Part shown: piece after piece, positions 1-8,719 of the stretch
Position numbering within the stretch: position 1 is the first letter of the stretch
Layout of the letters: every line of letters begins with the position of its first letter
Origin: Amoebophrya sp. AT5.2
Lineage: Eukaryota > Sar > Dinophyceae > Syndiniales > Amoebophryaceae
NCBI GenBank assembly: GCA_005223375.1
Contig: RXOD01005059.1
Coordinates: 1 to 16,142 of the forward strand
Direction of reading: 5' to 3'
Length of the DNA: 16,142 nucleotides
The notes under the pieces: model-generated
What the model saw: the letters and a program-made list of their open reading frames with translations, nothing else
The model's database searches: none
Told to the model about the DNA's origin: nothing
Translations under genes and position numbers: made by a program

Positions 1-1682
1 GTCAGGAGTTTGTCCGTGGCGGGGACGGTAGTCTCGGGCGTGTGGGCCGGGAGCACCACCTTCATGGAAACCTATTAAGCGGCTGAAATCAGAATTTGAG
101 TACTAGCGATTATGGAAAACATCGACCAATAAACGGCACTTACCTCCCCCTGTGCGCCGGAAGCGGGGCTGCCGGCGGTCTCCTTTTGCTTCATCAAGGC
201 TTCGCGGACCACATCGTCAAACGCGCCGGGCTGTTGCAGTCCAGACAGGGAAGCCGCACCACCAACATTCTGGCCCGACCCGGACGCATTGTTCTTTGCG
301 TCGACTGCATCCGCCGGCTCTGCATCGCCGTCGTCCGCTTCGCCGTCAGCTCGCACGTTCTTCTTCCTCATGCGCTTCATTGCCGGCTTGTTCCCATCCG
401 CCGCTGGCTCCGCCTTGGCGGAGGCGCGCTTCATGCTCGACGCCTTCTTTTCTTCCACCGAAGCTGCTTCACCTTCCGCGGCCGCAGCAACTGCCGGCTG
501 GTGCTGGTCAACGTCCGCCGGAGCAGAAGCTTCTTGCTTGTTGTCCCCCGCAGGAGGAGGAGCGCCTTCCCCGCTGCCCTCACCCTCCGCCGGAGCAGCT
601 GCACCTTGATCGCCAGCCGGGGGCGCGCCGACATCCTTGTTTTTTGCCTTTCCCTTCTTTTTGGGGGAAGCTTTGGCCTTCGCCTTGTTCATTTTCGGAG
701 CCATCGTGTGGCTCCCCTCCGCGAAAAGAGGCACGGACGAGGAAACTGCGGTCGGCACAGAGTCGGCGACGTCCCACTGATCGTCGTCGAGGTCGAAGAA
801 GAGCAGGGGGACTTCCTCGGAGGCGTCAGTGAAGGCTTCCTCGGAAGCATCAGTGAAGACGCTGGCGGAATCCGGCGCGGAGGTGGTCGAGCAGATCATC
901 ATGACGAAGTGCCGACCCTCTCGCAACAGTCCGGTCGCGGGGTCCGGCTCGTCCGGAGACCCCTCCTGGTCGACTTGCATGTCGTCGAGGCGCCGCCCCG
1001 GGTCGCCGTTGTTAGCACCTTCAGCGCCATCACCATCTACTGCTCCTTCGCCGTCGCCGGCGGCGGCGGCGGAACCATCGCGGATGGCAAGGCATCCGCC
1101 GGGGGCCGCCTTCTCGGGAACCGGAAGCACAACAAGTTCGTAGACCGGAGCGCGCAGGCCGGCGTACGTGCCCTCGTTCCTCTTCAGCAGACCTTTCTTC
1201 ACGAGGTAGTGACAGACTCTGCTGCTGAGGGCCGCCGCGGCGCAGGCATTGCGGATGAGCGGAAGACAGCCTTTGAAGAAGGCAGCCTTGGAGTCGTACA
1301 ACACGCCGAGGCCGATGGAGAGCGTCACTCCCCGCTGCTTCATCGTGTAGAACTCCTTGTCTGCTTTGTCGATGATGGCTTTCTTTTCCTTGTACTGCCT
1401 CTTGAGGTCCTCCTTGTTGGCACTTTTCTCCGCCAGGCGGAGCGTGTGGAAATCCTCCTTCGTCGTGGCGAACTCAAACCGTTGATCATACCCAGTCAGG
1501 AAGTCGCTGAGGGTGCCCCCCGGCTGCAACACGATGCGGGATAACAAAAGCCAGATCAGCCGACTCACCGCGGCTTTCACCTGGAGGTGAAAGTGGTTGG
1601 ATTTAGATTTTAGAAAACGACACAACATCCACAAAGGGCTTATGATATGACTTAACCCAGCGTCAGCTAGTGCTAGCTTCAT
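1..1682 (-). CDS. Orphan protein with winged-helix-like segment and Lys/Ala-rich tails (partial, runs off left edge)
   Basis: I do not recognise the family. The minus-strand frame is open from 1685 to 75. Residues below count from the GTG at 1685; the first ATG is at 1682. Residues 147-187 (about 1247-1125) look like a winged helix: a helix ending LVKKGLLKR followed by a beta-hairpin ending VYELVVL. Next come an acidic Gly/Ala stretch (206-250), two copies of an FTDASEE motif (277-291), a Lys/Ala/Pro block starting MAPKMNKAKAKASPKKK (328-350) and a second basic cluster MKRMRKK (436-442). Both basic blocks look like nuclear localisation signals. Residues 40-54 are oddly hydrophobic and are better read as a 45-nt intron. 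At the 3' end a GTAAGT donor at 143 joins an acceptor at 72, and the frame then stays open to the window edge, so the C-terminus is missing. The N-terminus is uncertain: residues 1-34 may be 5' leader, with a splice acceptor near 1585. A nuclear or DNA-binding role is inference. Confidence 0.6.
72..143 (-). other. Intron (phase 0) in the left-edge gene
   Basis: The donor is GAG|GTAAGT and the chosen acceptor is AATAG|GTTTCC. With this acceptor the downstream frame stays open to the edge of the window. An acceptor 11 nt earlier (TTTCAG at 83) has a better sequence but leads to a TGA within seven codons. Without splicing the frame stops at 75-77. Confidence 0.6.
812..859 (-). repeat. Two 24-nt tandem units in the left-edge gene
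   Basis: Units at 812-835 and 836-859 differ at three positions (822/846, 825/849 and 835/859). They encode two copies of an acidic FTDASEE-type motif, in frame. This is a recent-looking in-frame duplication. Confidence 0.85.
1524..1568 (-). other. Possible 45-nt mini-intron (phase 0)
   Basis: It starts GTGAGT, has a CTGAT that could serve as branch point, and ends with a pyrimidine-leaning run and GTTGCAG. Its length is a multiple of three and it has no stop, so it can also be read as 15 codons, but the encoded residues are very hydrophobic (VSRLIWLLLSRIVLQ) and unlike the flanking protein. Confidence 0.45.
1574..1593. repeat. Perfect 9-bp inverted repeat, 2-nt loop
   Basis: CTTTCACCT, then GG, then AGGTGAAAG. 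On the minus strand it lies over a candidate splice acceptor (TTTCACCTCCAG|G). Confidence 0.8.
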
Positions 1683-1743
1683 CACTCAGTCATCTACGAG
1701 TAAATGTCTACACAAATACGTAGTTCCGTTTGGCACTGGCTAG

Positions 1744-2529
1744 TCACAGTGAAGGCACCTTGGCGGTGCGCTTCACGTAGACCGACAGCTTCTCGAGCGC
1801 GTTTAGCGCCGCCCCGGGATCCGTGTCCACAGCGTGGCTCATCACCATCAGCACCTTCGTGCGCCAGCGCTGCGCCGGAACGTTGTCTAGTTTCCCGGCC
1901 TCGTCCGCCCATTTGATGAAATTGCTCAGGGCCCCGTCGAGGCGCTGCGGACGAGGAGCGGTCGTGGCGCCGACGGTGCAGTGGTTGTCGCGCATCAGTT
2001 TGTGGCGTCGACCTTGGAAGCTTTTCCAGAGGTGCGTCTCCTTCACCTTGGCTTTCGTCCGATGGACGTTCTTATCCGAGCCGAACAGCTGCCGGCATTT
2101 GTTACGCGTCGGAGAGTCGATGTCATTCACGGTTTTGATCCTCGGATGATCAGCGCCCAGGTCTTCGCGCAGAATCTGGCTCACGCGGCGGAGTAAGCAC
2201 TGGTCGGTGATCTCCGCCGGCCCCGCCGCGGCGTTGTTGGGGGCGATGATGGCAGCGTCCACAATATCATCCGACGTAGCAGACGACGGAGAGCCCGCAA
2301 ACGCCGGCGCTGCTTTCGCCTTAGCGGCCGCCTGTTTGATTGATTTGTTCTTGCTCCAAAGATTTAGAATTTTCTGGCTGATTGCCTGCTTGCTTGGTGG
2401 TTAGTGAGTGGTCGCGGAAACTGAGTGCTGATGTAAAACAGCGCGTTGCTTTGGTCGATTGATTAGCAGTACCTTGTTCGCCGCCTTGGTGGCCATCTTC
2501 TTCATCGACGGGATGGTGAAGAACGGCAT
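1744..2529 (-). CDS. Basic orphan protein, two exons, 214 residues
   Basis: I do not recognise the family. Exon 1 (2529-2473) codes for 19 residues, MPFFTIPSMKKMATKAANK. Exon 2 (2331-1744) gives the other 195 and ends at the TGA at 1744-1746. The exon 2 frame is open but has no ATG near its start, which supports a spliced first exon. The junction joins two Ala/Lys-rich stretches (AANK and AAAKAKAAP). The rest is a charged, mainly helical protein: an RRVSQILREDLG helix near residues 63-74, a central very basic part with His, Lys and Arg, and a C-terminal region starting LDGALSNFIKWADEAGK. There is no signal peptide, membrane segment or known catalytic motif. It lies just upstream of the left-edge gene on the same strand, about 60 nt from that gene's first ATG. 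A nucleic-acid-binding role is a guess from charge alone. Confidence 0.6.
2332..2472 (-). other. Intron (141 nt, phase 0)
   Basis: The donor is AAG|GTACTGCTAATC and the acceptor is AAACAG|GCGGCC. The frame is kept across it. The inside is AT-richer than the exons and has a stop in the exon 1 frame. Confidence 0.65.
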
Positions 2530-2995
2530 TTTGTGTGGGGTGAGCGACCCAGGGGAGGTCAAAAAAAGAAAGCAGTTTTCGAAGGAAGTTACGGCACCCG
2601 AAGGAGCGAACACTTCTTCTCGCGGCTAGAGGGTTGAGGTTGGATGCAGAGTAATGTATAATGCTTGCCCTGTTGTATCTAAGACTCAATGGATAAGTAA
2701 CCGCGCCTAAGTAGACTGTAGATCATGATGTAGCATCTGGCATAAATCGCTCGCGCAGCGAGTGCCTGCCTCTTGCCCCTAGACGGAGGATATGGAATTC
2801 CTTTAGCAACTGGGCAAAGGCTGATGCTTAAGTGATACGCAATAGCACAAAAAAAACGCAATAAGCGACAGAGTCTTTCTTCACGACCACCCACAAAAGA
2901 AGCATCCCTCGCTCTCTCAACAGCCAACGACGCCAACGCAAAAGAGCGTCATTTTCGCTGGGACGGAGGCAAGTCTCCAGAACAATTATACCGCG

Positions 2996-3194
2996 AACCA
3001 TACCAACCTCCAGAAAAACCATACACCGAACCATACAGCGAACCATACATGCTCATGTATGGTTTGGAATTGGTCCATTCCTTAAAGATTCCTTCAATAT
3101 TTGTAATACAAGTCATCGGCATGGTTTTGAACTATTGATGTGCGGTTCCGTGTATAGTTTGATGCGCCAACTTCTTGTACAAACATGTATGGTT
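2996..3194. repeat. AACCATAC / GTATGGTT interspersed array with hairpin
   Basis: AACCATAC occurs at 2996, 3017, 3029 and 3041, and its reverse complement at 3057 and 3187. The copies at 3041 and 3057 form a perfect inverted repeat (AACCATACATG, CT, CATGTATGGTT; 3041-3064). Confidence 0.85.
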
Positions 3195-3199
3195 TTCAT

Positions 3200-3239
3200 C
3201 TATTGTTTGACTATTGTTGCACTCGCTTGATCTATTGTT
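3200..3239. repeat. CTATTGTT motif, three copies
   Basis: Copies start at 3200, 3211 and 3232. The same octamer appears three times at 12884-12925 in another spacer. Confidence 0.8.
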
Positions 3240-3251
3240 TCAATCACGTCC

Positions 3252-3704
3252 ATGTCCAACGAGAGAGCAGAAAGTCGCGCGACCGAAGACGAAAATGTGG
3301 CGGCCATGCCTGCTGCATCGGCAGCTCGTCGCATCCTGGTGCTGGGCAGATGCGATGCGCAAAATGAAGTGGCTAAGGAGCCATGGCCAGTCAGTGCAAT
3401 GATGATGATTATGATAATTTACTACCCTGATAGTAGATGTAAGTTCATATTTGTCGCGCGTGCTACATATATGGCCAGCTCGTGCAGCGACGAGTAGTGG
3501 CGCCGAAGTTGGTGTCCGACAGTAGTCAATGCGCGGAGGACGATATCGGTATTGACGCTACCTACAGCAAGGGGCTACCTATCTACAACAAGGGGCTACC
3601 TGACGCTACCTACAACTACCTATATTCTTTCTTCAAAAAAATTGGCCGTCGCTCTACTTATACTACTTGTGTGTCTGGATCTGGTCTGCGAAAAATTCAT
3701 GTAA
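3252..3704 (+). CDS. Doubtful plus-strand two-exon ORF
   Basis: An ATG at 3252 opens an 81-codon frame whose first 48 residues (MSNERAESRATEDENVAAMP onward) look protein-like, while the rest is low-complexity Met/Ile. A good donor, GTAAGT at 3439, could join an acceptor CGACAG at 3521-3522, keeping the phase. That gives about 122 residues with a hydrophobic C-terminal stretch (LAVALLILLVCLDLVC), ending at 3704. The second exon would translate the CTACC repeat. It would be the only plus-strand gene here and would converge on the 968-residue orphan, 30 nt from its stop. It may well be chance. Confidence 0.15.
3554..3624. repeat. CTACC-rich degenerate tandem repeat
   Basis: A 19-nt unit (CTACARCAAGGGGCTACCT) occurs at 3562-3580 and 3583-3601, and GACGCTACCTACA at 3554 and 3602, giving a composite, nested repeat. 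It lies 3' of the 968-residue orphan. Confidence 0.85.
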
Positions 3705-3733
3705 TTAATTTCTAGGGGAGCAGGCAGCTAGTC

Positions 3734-6640
3734 TCACTGACCCTCATTGGCTGCGCCTCTCTTTTTTCGGGGCGGCTTCGTCGGCTCCTGCATGGCAGTT
3801 TTGAAGTCCGTGTTCACCATACGCGCACAGATTATTCTATCTATGTGCTTCAAGCGCGAAAACGCAGTCGCCTGCTTCCCCGTTAGTATCAGGGGCGGAG
3901 CAGGCGGGTCCACAGACGTGTCGCCTTCGATGGCCACAACGAAGGGCCGCAGTTCGCTCTCCACCCATCTCACTCGCTGGTCCAACGTGATCACCCCGTT
4001 GGTGATGTTTTCCGGTCCGATAAAGCGCGCGATCCTCAGCTTGTCCTTCTTCAAATGCATGTCCAAAAGAAGAGATGCTCGCTTCGCCCAGAGAAGCGCA
4101 AGCCGCCGCGCTGCTGTTGGGCCCTCCGTGCGGGGATCGAAAGCAAACGTCCGCACACCTCGGCTGCTCGACGTAGCAAACACGACTGGCATGTCCCGCG
4201 CCTTGAGGATAAGCTGCAACGCGTCTCGAAGCTGTTCAGACGTTGCTTCCACTTTTATGAACGTCGGAGCGCCGACACTGACTTGAAATCCAGGCACTTC
4301 GTTCAAGTCGTCGGCCTCGTTTCTGTACTCGCGCAGTATTCGCTTTCGCTCGCCTTCGCTGAGGCAGTAGTAGACCGGAACCGCTTTGGATCGCGTCGTT
4401 TCGTCGCCGGACTTCTTTACTACACCAGCCGCAGCAGGCACTTGCTTCTGAGATTCCTTCGTCAAGCCGAAGGCTACCTCATCCAACTGCCTCCACCCGA
4501 CCTCCGCGTCCGCTTTCGAATTGTCGCCGACCTTCGCTTTCGATGACGCCGCGGCAGAACCACCTGCAGCAGCAACTACAGACCCGCTCTTTTTTTTCGC
4601 TTCGTCCTCGAGCCTTTTCTCCTCCACCCCCCACCACTCGGACGCGCGGTAAAACTGGGTGCCCTTTGGTTTCTTTTTTGCGTGTTTGTCGAGGGCGTCC
4701 GCGAATTGCTCGAACATCCTCCGCGCCGCCTTCTGCTGGCTTTTTTCCTTTTGCGCAGGCCCTGGCGCCTTGGAAAAGTTCGAGCCGATTTGTTTGCTCG
4801 ATCTGTTTCCGCTATGGGGAATCTCCATTTCTGATTTCCAAACGATTTCCATCCGCCCGTCGCGATCGATAGGATTGACCGCGGCGACGGAGAGGGTCTG
4901 CAAATCCAAATGCCGCAACAGCTTTCGGGTCTGGTGTGAGGAAAAAACTGCAGAGTGCTGCAGCGTTGCCGCTCTCGGAAGAAAGACTGCTTTTTCCTCA
5001 ACTACTGCTCCGCCCGCCTCCTCATCTGGCTGTTCCTCATCTTCGATCTCCACCAGCAGCGGCTGGCTTTTTTCGTTTTCGTCCGCCAGCAAGTCGTCCT
5101 CTTGATCCTCGACCAACACGACGGCACGCTTTCGCAGCTTCGGACTTTTCGTCGTGCTGTTGGCGGGATCAGCAAACGTTGCCTTCAGCCCCACGAAGGA
5201 AAATGGAGCACGTTCGACCCAGAGCACCGCCACCGCCTCTGGGAACGGATCTGGACGAGCAGCAGCAGCGAGGAGAGGCGCAGGATTTCCTTCAGCCGCG
5301 CGCCGGCGTGCATTCCGCACGAGCTCGCTATGCTTGCGGAAATCTAGAACAATGAAACGCTGTCTGTTTTCCTCCCACCACTGCCCGATGCTGGGGCTGT
5401 TCTCCGAAAGCTCGTCCAAGCCGGCCTCATCATCCTCTTCTTCGCGTTCATCAGGGTCAATCGAGACCCTGAAGAATTCACTCAAGTCATTCCAATCGAT
5501 GGTCTGTTGCCTGGCTCCTGCTAGCCATGCTACCACCTTCTCCACCCCAGCCGGCGGCTCTTTATACGTCCTGACAACCGCCAGCAATTTCTTGTCCACG
5601 CCCGGCAGTACATCCGCGTGCAAAATTTTTCGTAATTCATCCAGCATCGGCGCCTTCGAATACGCCAGTTTGTCGCTCAAATCAAGATCGAGCCCCTGGG
5701 CTCGTTTCCCGGCGCCGTCGCGTCCGATGTTGCTGAAGAACCTCTCCCTGGCAAGTTTTTCCACCGCGTCCCAGAAACGAATCACCGTGTTGGCATGGCG
5801 CCGGCGCGCAACGAACTGCTTCAGTTTCATCATGCGCCGCGATTCCAACCGCTTCTCCCGCTGCTCCTGGTGCGCTCGCAGCTTCTGGTTTTCCCGCACC
5901 GCGAGGTCGCGATAAAACTGCTCGCTCGTCCGATCGACTTTCCCGCCAGGCCGTGCCCTTTGGTGCTCCTTGGCGAGATCATGCCAATTCACCTCGCGGT
6001 AGTATTGCACCGGCGGCAACTGGTCTTCGTCGTCCGAGTCATCGGTGCCGTAATCCAAGTACTCCGCCGCTTTCCGTCGCTGAACCCCGATGAGCTGCCG
6101 CATATCCTTCGCAAAGATGCGCGGGATAGCTCTGTATGCGCACCGGAGCTCTTGTTGCTTCGCCTTTAAATTTGCTATGCGGACCTCCACATCTCCCTGG
6201 TGCCTGGGCGAAATTTCGTGAACGCGACACAGCATTTTCATGAACGCGGCGGCTGCTTGCGGAGACTTGTACTTCTCGCTCCGCAGGTGCTTGCGCCACG
6301 CTTCCACTGCGAGGTGTCCGGGCTGGTTGCCGAGGTACTCAGGCTCCTGCGCAGCAAGCCGCTTGCTGAACAGCTCCGTCGGCGCCGCACCGGGTTCATG
6401 GTGATGCAGGATGTGTTTTTCCTCCTGCTGCGCTGCACGGAATCCATCCAGCGCCGGGTCCTGCGGATCTCGCGTGCCGCTGAGTATCCTGTAATCAGAC
6501 GAGCAGTAGGCCGCGATCAGCGAGTTCCGCGCGGCCGTCGCGAATTTCTCTTTGTCCTCGTCTCCGATCCGATCGGAGTCGTTAGTTACCAACGACGCAT
6601 GCTGGACAAACCGCTCGTCTACCATCGACTTTGCCTTCAT
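3734..6640 (-). CDS. Large charged orphan protein, 968 residues
   Basis: I do not recognise the family. The frame is open from 6727 but its first ATG is at 6640, and the 29 codons before it hold two good splice acceptors (CTTCTGTGGTGCAG near 6690 and TTTATCTCCAG near 6679). I therefore take 6640 as the start, with the acceptors serving the 5' leader or a trans-spliced leader. Visible features: an acidic DDSDDED patch near residue 202; a long basic helical region rich in Arg, Lys and Gln at about 240-300; acidic stretches near 396-412 and 513-542; Lys/Ala-rich low complexity near 680-705; a more globular C-terminal part at about 750-945; and a final PPRKKRG nuclear-type signal. A QFYR-type motif recurs at 212, 241 and 662. 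There is no membrane segment or catalytic motif. A scaffold-like nuclear protein is a guess. The length of the frame makes it surely coding. Confidence 0.8.
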   Translation of the reverse strand: MKAKSMVDERFVQHASLVTNDSDRIGDEDKEKFATAARNSLIAAYCSSDYRILSGTRDPQDPALDGFRAAQQEEKHILHHHEPGAAPTELFSKRLAAQEPEYLGNQPGHLAVEAWRKHLRSEKYKSPQAAAAFMKMLCRVHEISPRHQGDVEVRIANLKAKQQELRCAYRAIPRIFAKDMRQLIGVQRRKAAEYLDYGTDDSDDEDQLPPVQYYREVNWHDLAKEHQRARPGGKVDRTSEQFYRDLAVRENQKLRAHQEQREKRLESRRMMKLKQFVARRRHANTVIRFWDAVEKLARERFFSNIGRDGAGKRAQGLDLDLSDKLAYSKAPMLDELRKILHADVLPGVDKKLLAVVRTYKEPPAGVEKVVAWLAGARQQTIDWNDLSEFFRVSIDPDEREEEDDEAGLDELSENSPSIGQWWEENRQRFIVLDFRKHSELVRNARRRAAEGNPAPLLAAAARPDPFPEAVAVLWVERAPFSFVGLKATFADPANSTTKSPKLRKRAVVLVEDQEDDLLADENEKSQPLLVEIEDEEQPDEEAGGAVVEEKAVFLPRAATLQHSAVFSSHQTRKLLRHLDLQTLSVAAVNPIDRDGRMEIVWKSEMEIPHSGNRSSKQIGSNFSKAPGPAQKEKSQQKAARRMFEQFADALDKHAKKKPKGTQFYRASEWWGVEEKRLEDEAKKKSGSVVAAAGGSAAASSKAKVGDNSKADAEVGWRQLDEVAFGLTKESQKQVPAAAGVVKKSGDETTRSKAVPVYYCLSEGERKRILREYRNEADDLNEVPGFQVSVGAPTFIKVEATSEQLRDALQLILKARDMPVVFATSSSRGVRTFAFDPRTEGPTAARRLALLWAKRASLLLDMHLKKDKLRIARFIGPENITNGVITLDQRVRWVESELRPFVVAIEGDTSVDPPAPPLILTGKQATAFSRLKHIDRIICARMVNTDFKTAMQEPTKPPRKKRGAANEGQ

Positions 6641-6727
6641 GAATTCCTTCGCCGACAGTTCGCGGAGCTCGTGGCTCTGGAGATAAACCTGCACCACAGA
6701 AGGAAAAGTATGTGCGTAAACATACAA
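6641..6727 (-). promoter_or_regulatory. 5' leader with splice acceptors before the 968-residue orphan
   Basis: Two acceptors (GTGGTGCAG|G and ATCTCCAG|A), preceded by a pyrimidine-rich run, lie 40 to 50 nt before the ATG. The only ATGs between the upstream gene's stop and this point are out of frame. No 5' exon with an ATG can be found, so either leader trans-splicing or a non-coding 5' exon is likely. Confidence 0.4.
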
Positions 6728-6853
6728 ATTGGAGGCCTGGCAATGAATGCGTGAGGGACGAGCTCAATGACTGGAAGTAAGGCTCAAGCCGTGGTCATAT
6801 TACAGAGAACGAGAAGTAGATGGGGACTATTACAACTGATACTGTGGAAATAA

Positions 6854-8719
6854 CTACCGCAGTGCCTTTTTCTTCGTAAGAAACTCCGCCGACAGCGCGT
6901 CCAGAGGCTGCGTAAGCAAAGCCGTTCCCAGCTTTCCAAGCTGAAACTCTTCCTGTCGGTCGCTTCCGTCCATGCACTCGCGCCACTCCTCCATGCTTAA
7001 GTTCCACGGCTTCTGCTTCGCGAAAAGAAGGTCGAAAAACATCAAACTGTCATGAAGAGCGACCCGGCGGGCGCCGGAGCCGTATGTCAGCCACCTTTCG
7101 TGGCGGGGACATTTCATGTTCCTGAACAACCCGTCCCACGCCTTCGCGATTTCAACTCTGCGCTTCTCGGAGTACTCAGACTGAGGCACGTAAAGCCTGA
7201 GCGTGGACTTCTGGCCGTCCTCAGTCGCCCACTGCGTGTGCGGGTAGCATCCTCTGAAGGCGTGGCAAATATCTGACGAATGGGTATAATTAAGATGGGC
7301 AGTTGTGGCTGTGGCGCTACTGCGGCGCGAAAGTTTCGGCCACTTACTTTCATAAAAACATAATTGATTAATTTGGAAGTCACGAAATGCGTTTTTTACT
7401 TTTATAAAAGAATAACCATAGAGATAGACTAACACGCTGAAGATATTTATTAATTAGCGCAGTACCGTCTTGCCGCATGTCGGCGATGAACTGGCGCCAC
7501 CTGTCCCGCTTTTCCGTGTCGATCAGCTCGTCAGGAATGGCCTCGATCGTCGTCTCCTCCAGCTGGAGGGCAAGCTCGGCGGCAATTCGAGCGATGTCAG
7601 TTTTAACCTGAGCGCACTGCAGGTAAAATTTACGCTCGAACTTTTTCCTGTCCAAGCCTGCCAAGGCCGTGTACACCTCAATCGCTTGCTTGGCGACGAG
7701 CGTGGCCCCATGCTGATCACACAAGTGATACATTGGGATGTACTCGATGTGCGGCAGCTCCCGCGGAACCCGTTCGCGCAGGCAAATCATGCTGCTCATC
7801 AGCATGGACGACTCGGCGCCGTCTCCGCTAAAGACTACCCACGCCCGAGTACCCTTGGGGAGTTCCCGCAGGTAGCTCAGGACGGTGTCCGTGACCAGGA
7901 GGCTGTCCCGTTCTTTCGGAGCCAGGTGCGCGTGCTCCGTGCTCATTTTTTTCGCCGTTGGCGTGAGGAAAGTGCGCGCCGGCAGATGCGGAATATGGGG
8001 CCACTTCTCCTGCGGTACGTTTTCCGACGCCATCCAGCACTGCAGGTTTTGGACAAACCACTTCCCCGCCATATCCACCCGCCTGTCCTTGCCTCGGACA
8101 CCCCTGGTCGTACCGTCTGCAGCAATCCTCAGCACTATGTCCGGACGCGGCGAGGTTTTCAGTGCCGACGCCAGCGCTTCTGGTCCGCTTAAAACGCAAA
8201 AGTGAGCGAGAAGTTTGTCGTAGTCAAGTGCGGCGGGGTCTGCGTCTTCCGGATCGTTGCGAAAGAATCTGTCAGCAATGTCTGCGCGGCGCTGTTCTGT
8301 ATCATTTGTGGAACCCATCGCGGCGCTTCCCGAGAGAGAAGCACCTGCTCGCAAATGCGGTGGCACCGGATTGACCTCTGCTTCTGGCGTAGCGGCGCTG
8401 ATGCGTTCGGCTCCGCATTGCGGGCTCCTGAAAAAGTGAATTCAGTTGTGCCGCACGTTATTCCTTGAGCCTGAGCTTGATCATGCATGAAGAAAATACG
8501 AGTCCGCGTTATATGGAAATATGAGTCACTGGCACCCACAGTCAGTGTCGCACACACACTAAGCAAGAGCTTGCACCTCTGCGGCAACGGTCTTGAGGGC
8601 CCCGGTACGGAAGAGGACGAAGCACAGCTCTGACCCTCCTCTCTGCGTCGCTTCGTCTGCTCGGCAAACGTCCGCGGCTTCATGGCGTCCCAAATGCTAG
8701 GCCCGTCCCCCGTCGACAT
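6854..8719 (-). CDS. Three-exon orphan protein, 507 residues
   Basis: I do not recognise the family. Exons are 8719-8577, 8427-7466 and 7272-6854; phases 2 and 1 match at the two junctions, and the stop is the TAG at 6854-6856. Exon 1 gives a basic, Ser-rich start (MSTGDGPSIWDAMKPRTFAE onward). Exon 2 holds the most ordered part: a hydrophobic strand and glycine turn (RAWVVFSGDGAESSML), then IEYIPMYHLCDQHG, then long Lys/Glu helices up to the second junction. Exon 3 has many aromatic residues (Trp-rich, for example WDGLFRNMKCPRHERW) and ends EFLTKKKALR. There is no signal peptide or membrane segment. If exon 1 is wrong, the protein could start at the in-frame ATG at 8318 and have 423 residues. 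The strand-turn-helix in exon 2 recalls a Rossmann-like core, but no binding residues can be assigned. Confidence 0.65.
7273..7465 (-). other. Intron (193 nt, phase 1)
   Basis: The donor is GACG|GTACTGCGC and the acceptor is TTCGTCAG|ATATTTGCC. It is clearly AT-rich against GC-rich exons, and both flanking frames are read only when it is removed. The acceptor choice is the one that fits the phase; others lie nearby. Confidence 0.6.
8428..8576 (-). other. Intron (149 nt, phase 2)
   Basis: The donor is CAGAG|GTGCAAG and the acceptor is CACTTTTTCAG|GAGCCC, with a good pyrimidine run. It joins two different frames exactly in phase, restoring an AGG codon. Confidence 0.55.

Larger units (their letters stand above)
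2530..3733. other. Repeat-rich spacer
   Basis: This is about 1.2 kb between the 968-residue orphan and the 214-residue orphan. It holds an AACCATAC/GTATGGTT array, an 11-bp perfect hairpin, a CTATTGTT cluster and a CTACC-rich tandem repeat. The only gene candidate is a weak plus-strand ORF from 3252. I see no convincing promoter. Confidence 0.6.

Noticed and set aside
83..143. Alternative acceptor TTTCAG for the 3' intron of the left-edge gene
   Set aside because: It leads to a TGA after six codons, while the acceptor at 72 leaves the frame open to the window edge. It remains possible if the protein truly ends there.
96..1544. Plus-strand 482-codon open frame
   Set aside because: It lies opposite the left-edge gene. 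Its translation is an Arg/Leu/His-rich mix typical of the antisense of GC-rich Ala/Glu/Lys coding DNA, and it does not fit the splice sites.
2828..3046. Minus-strand ORF beginning MVRCMVRCMV
   Set aside because: Its start is a direct translation of the AACCATAC array, and the rest has no protein-like character.
6774..6792. GGCTCAAG on the plus strand, like the end of the dinoflagellate spliced leader
   Set aside because: The preceding bases do not match the leader, the strand is opposite to the genes, and the motif is part of a GGCTCAAGCC near-palindrome.
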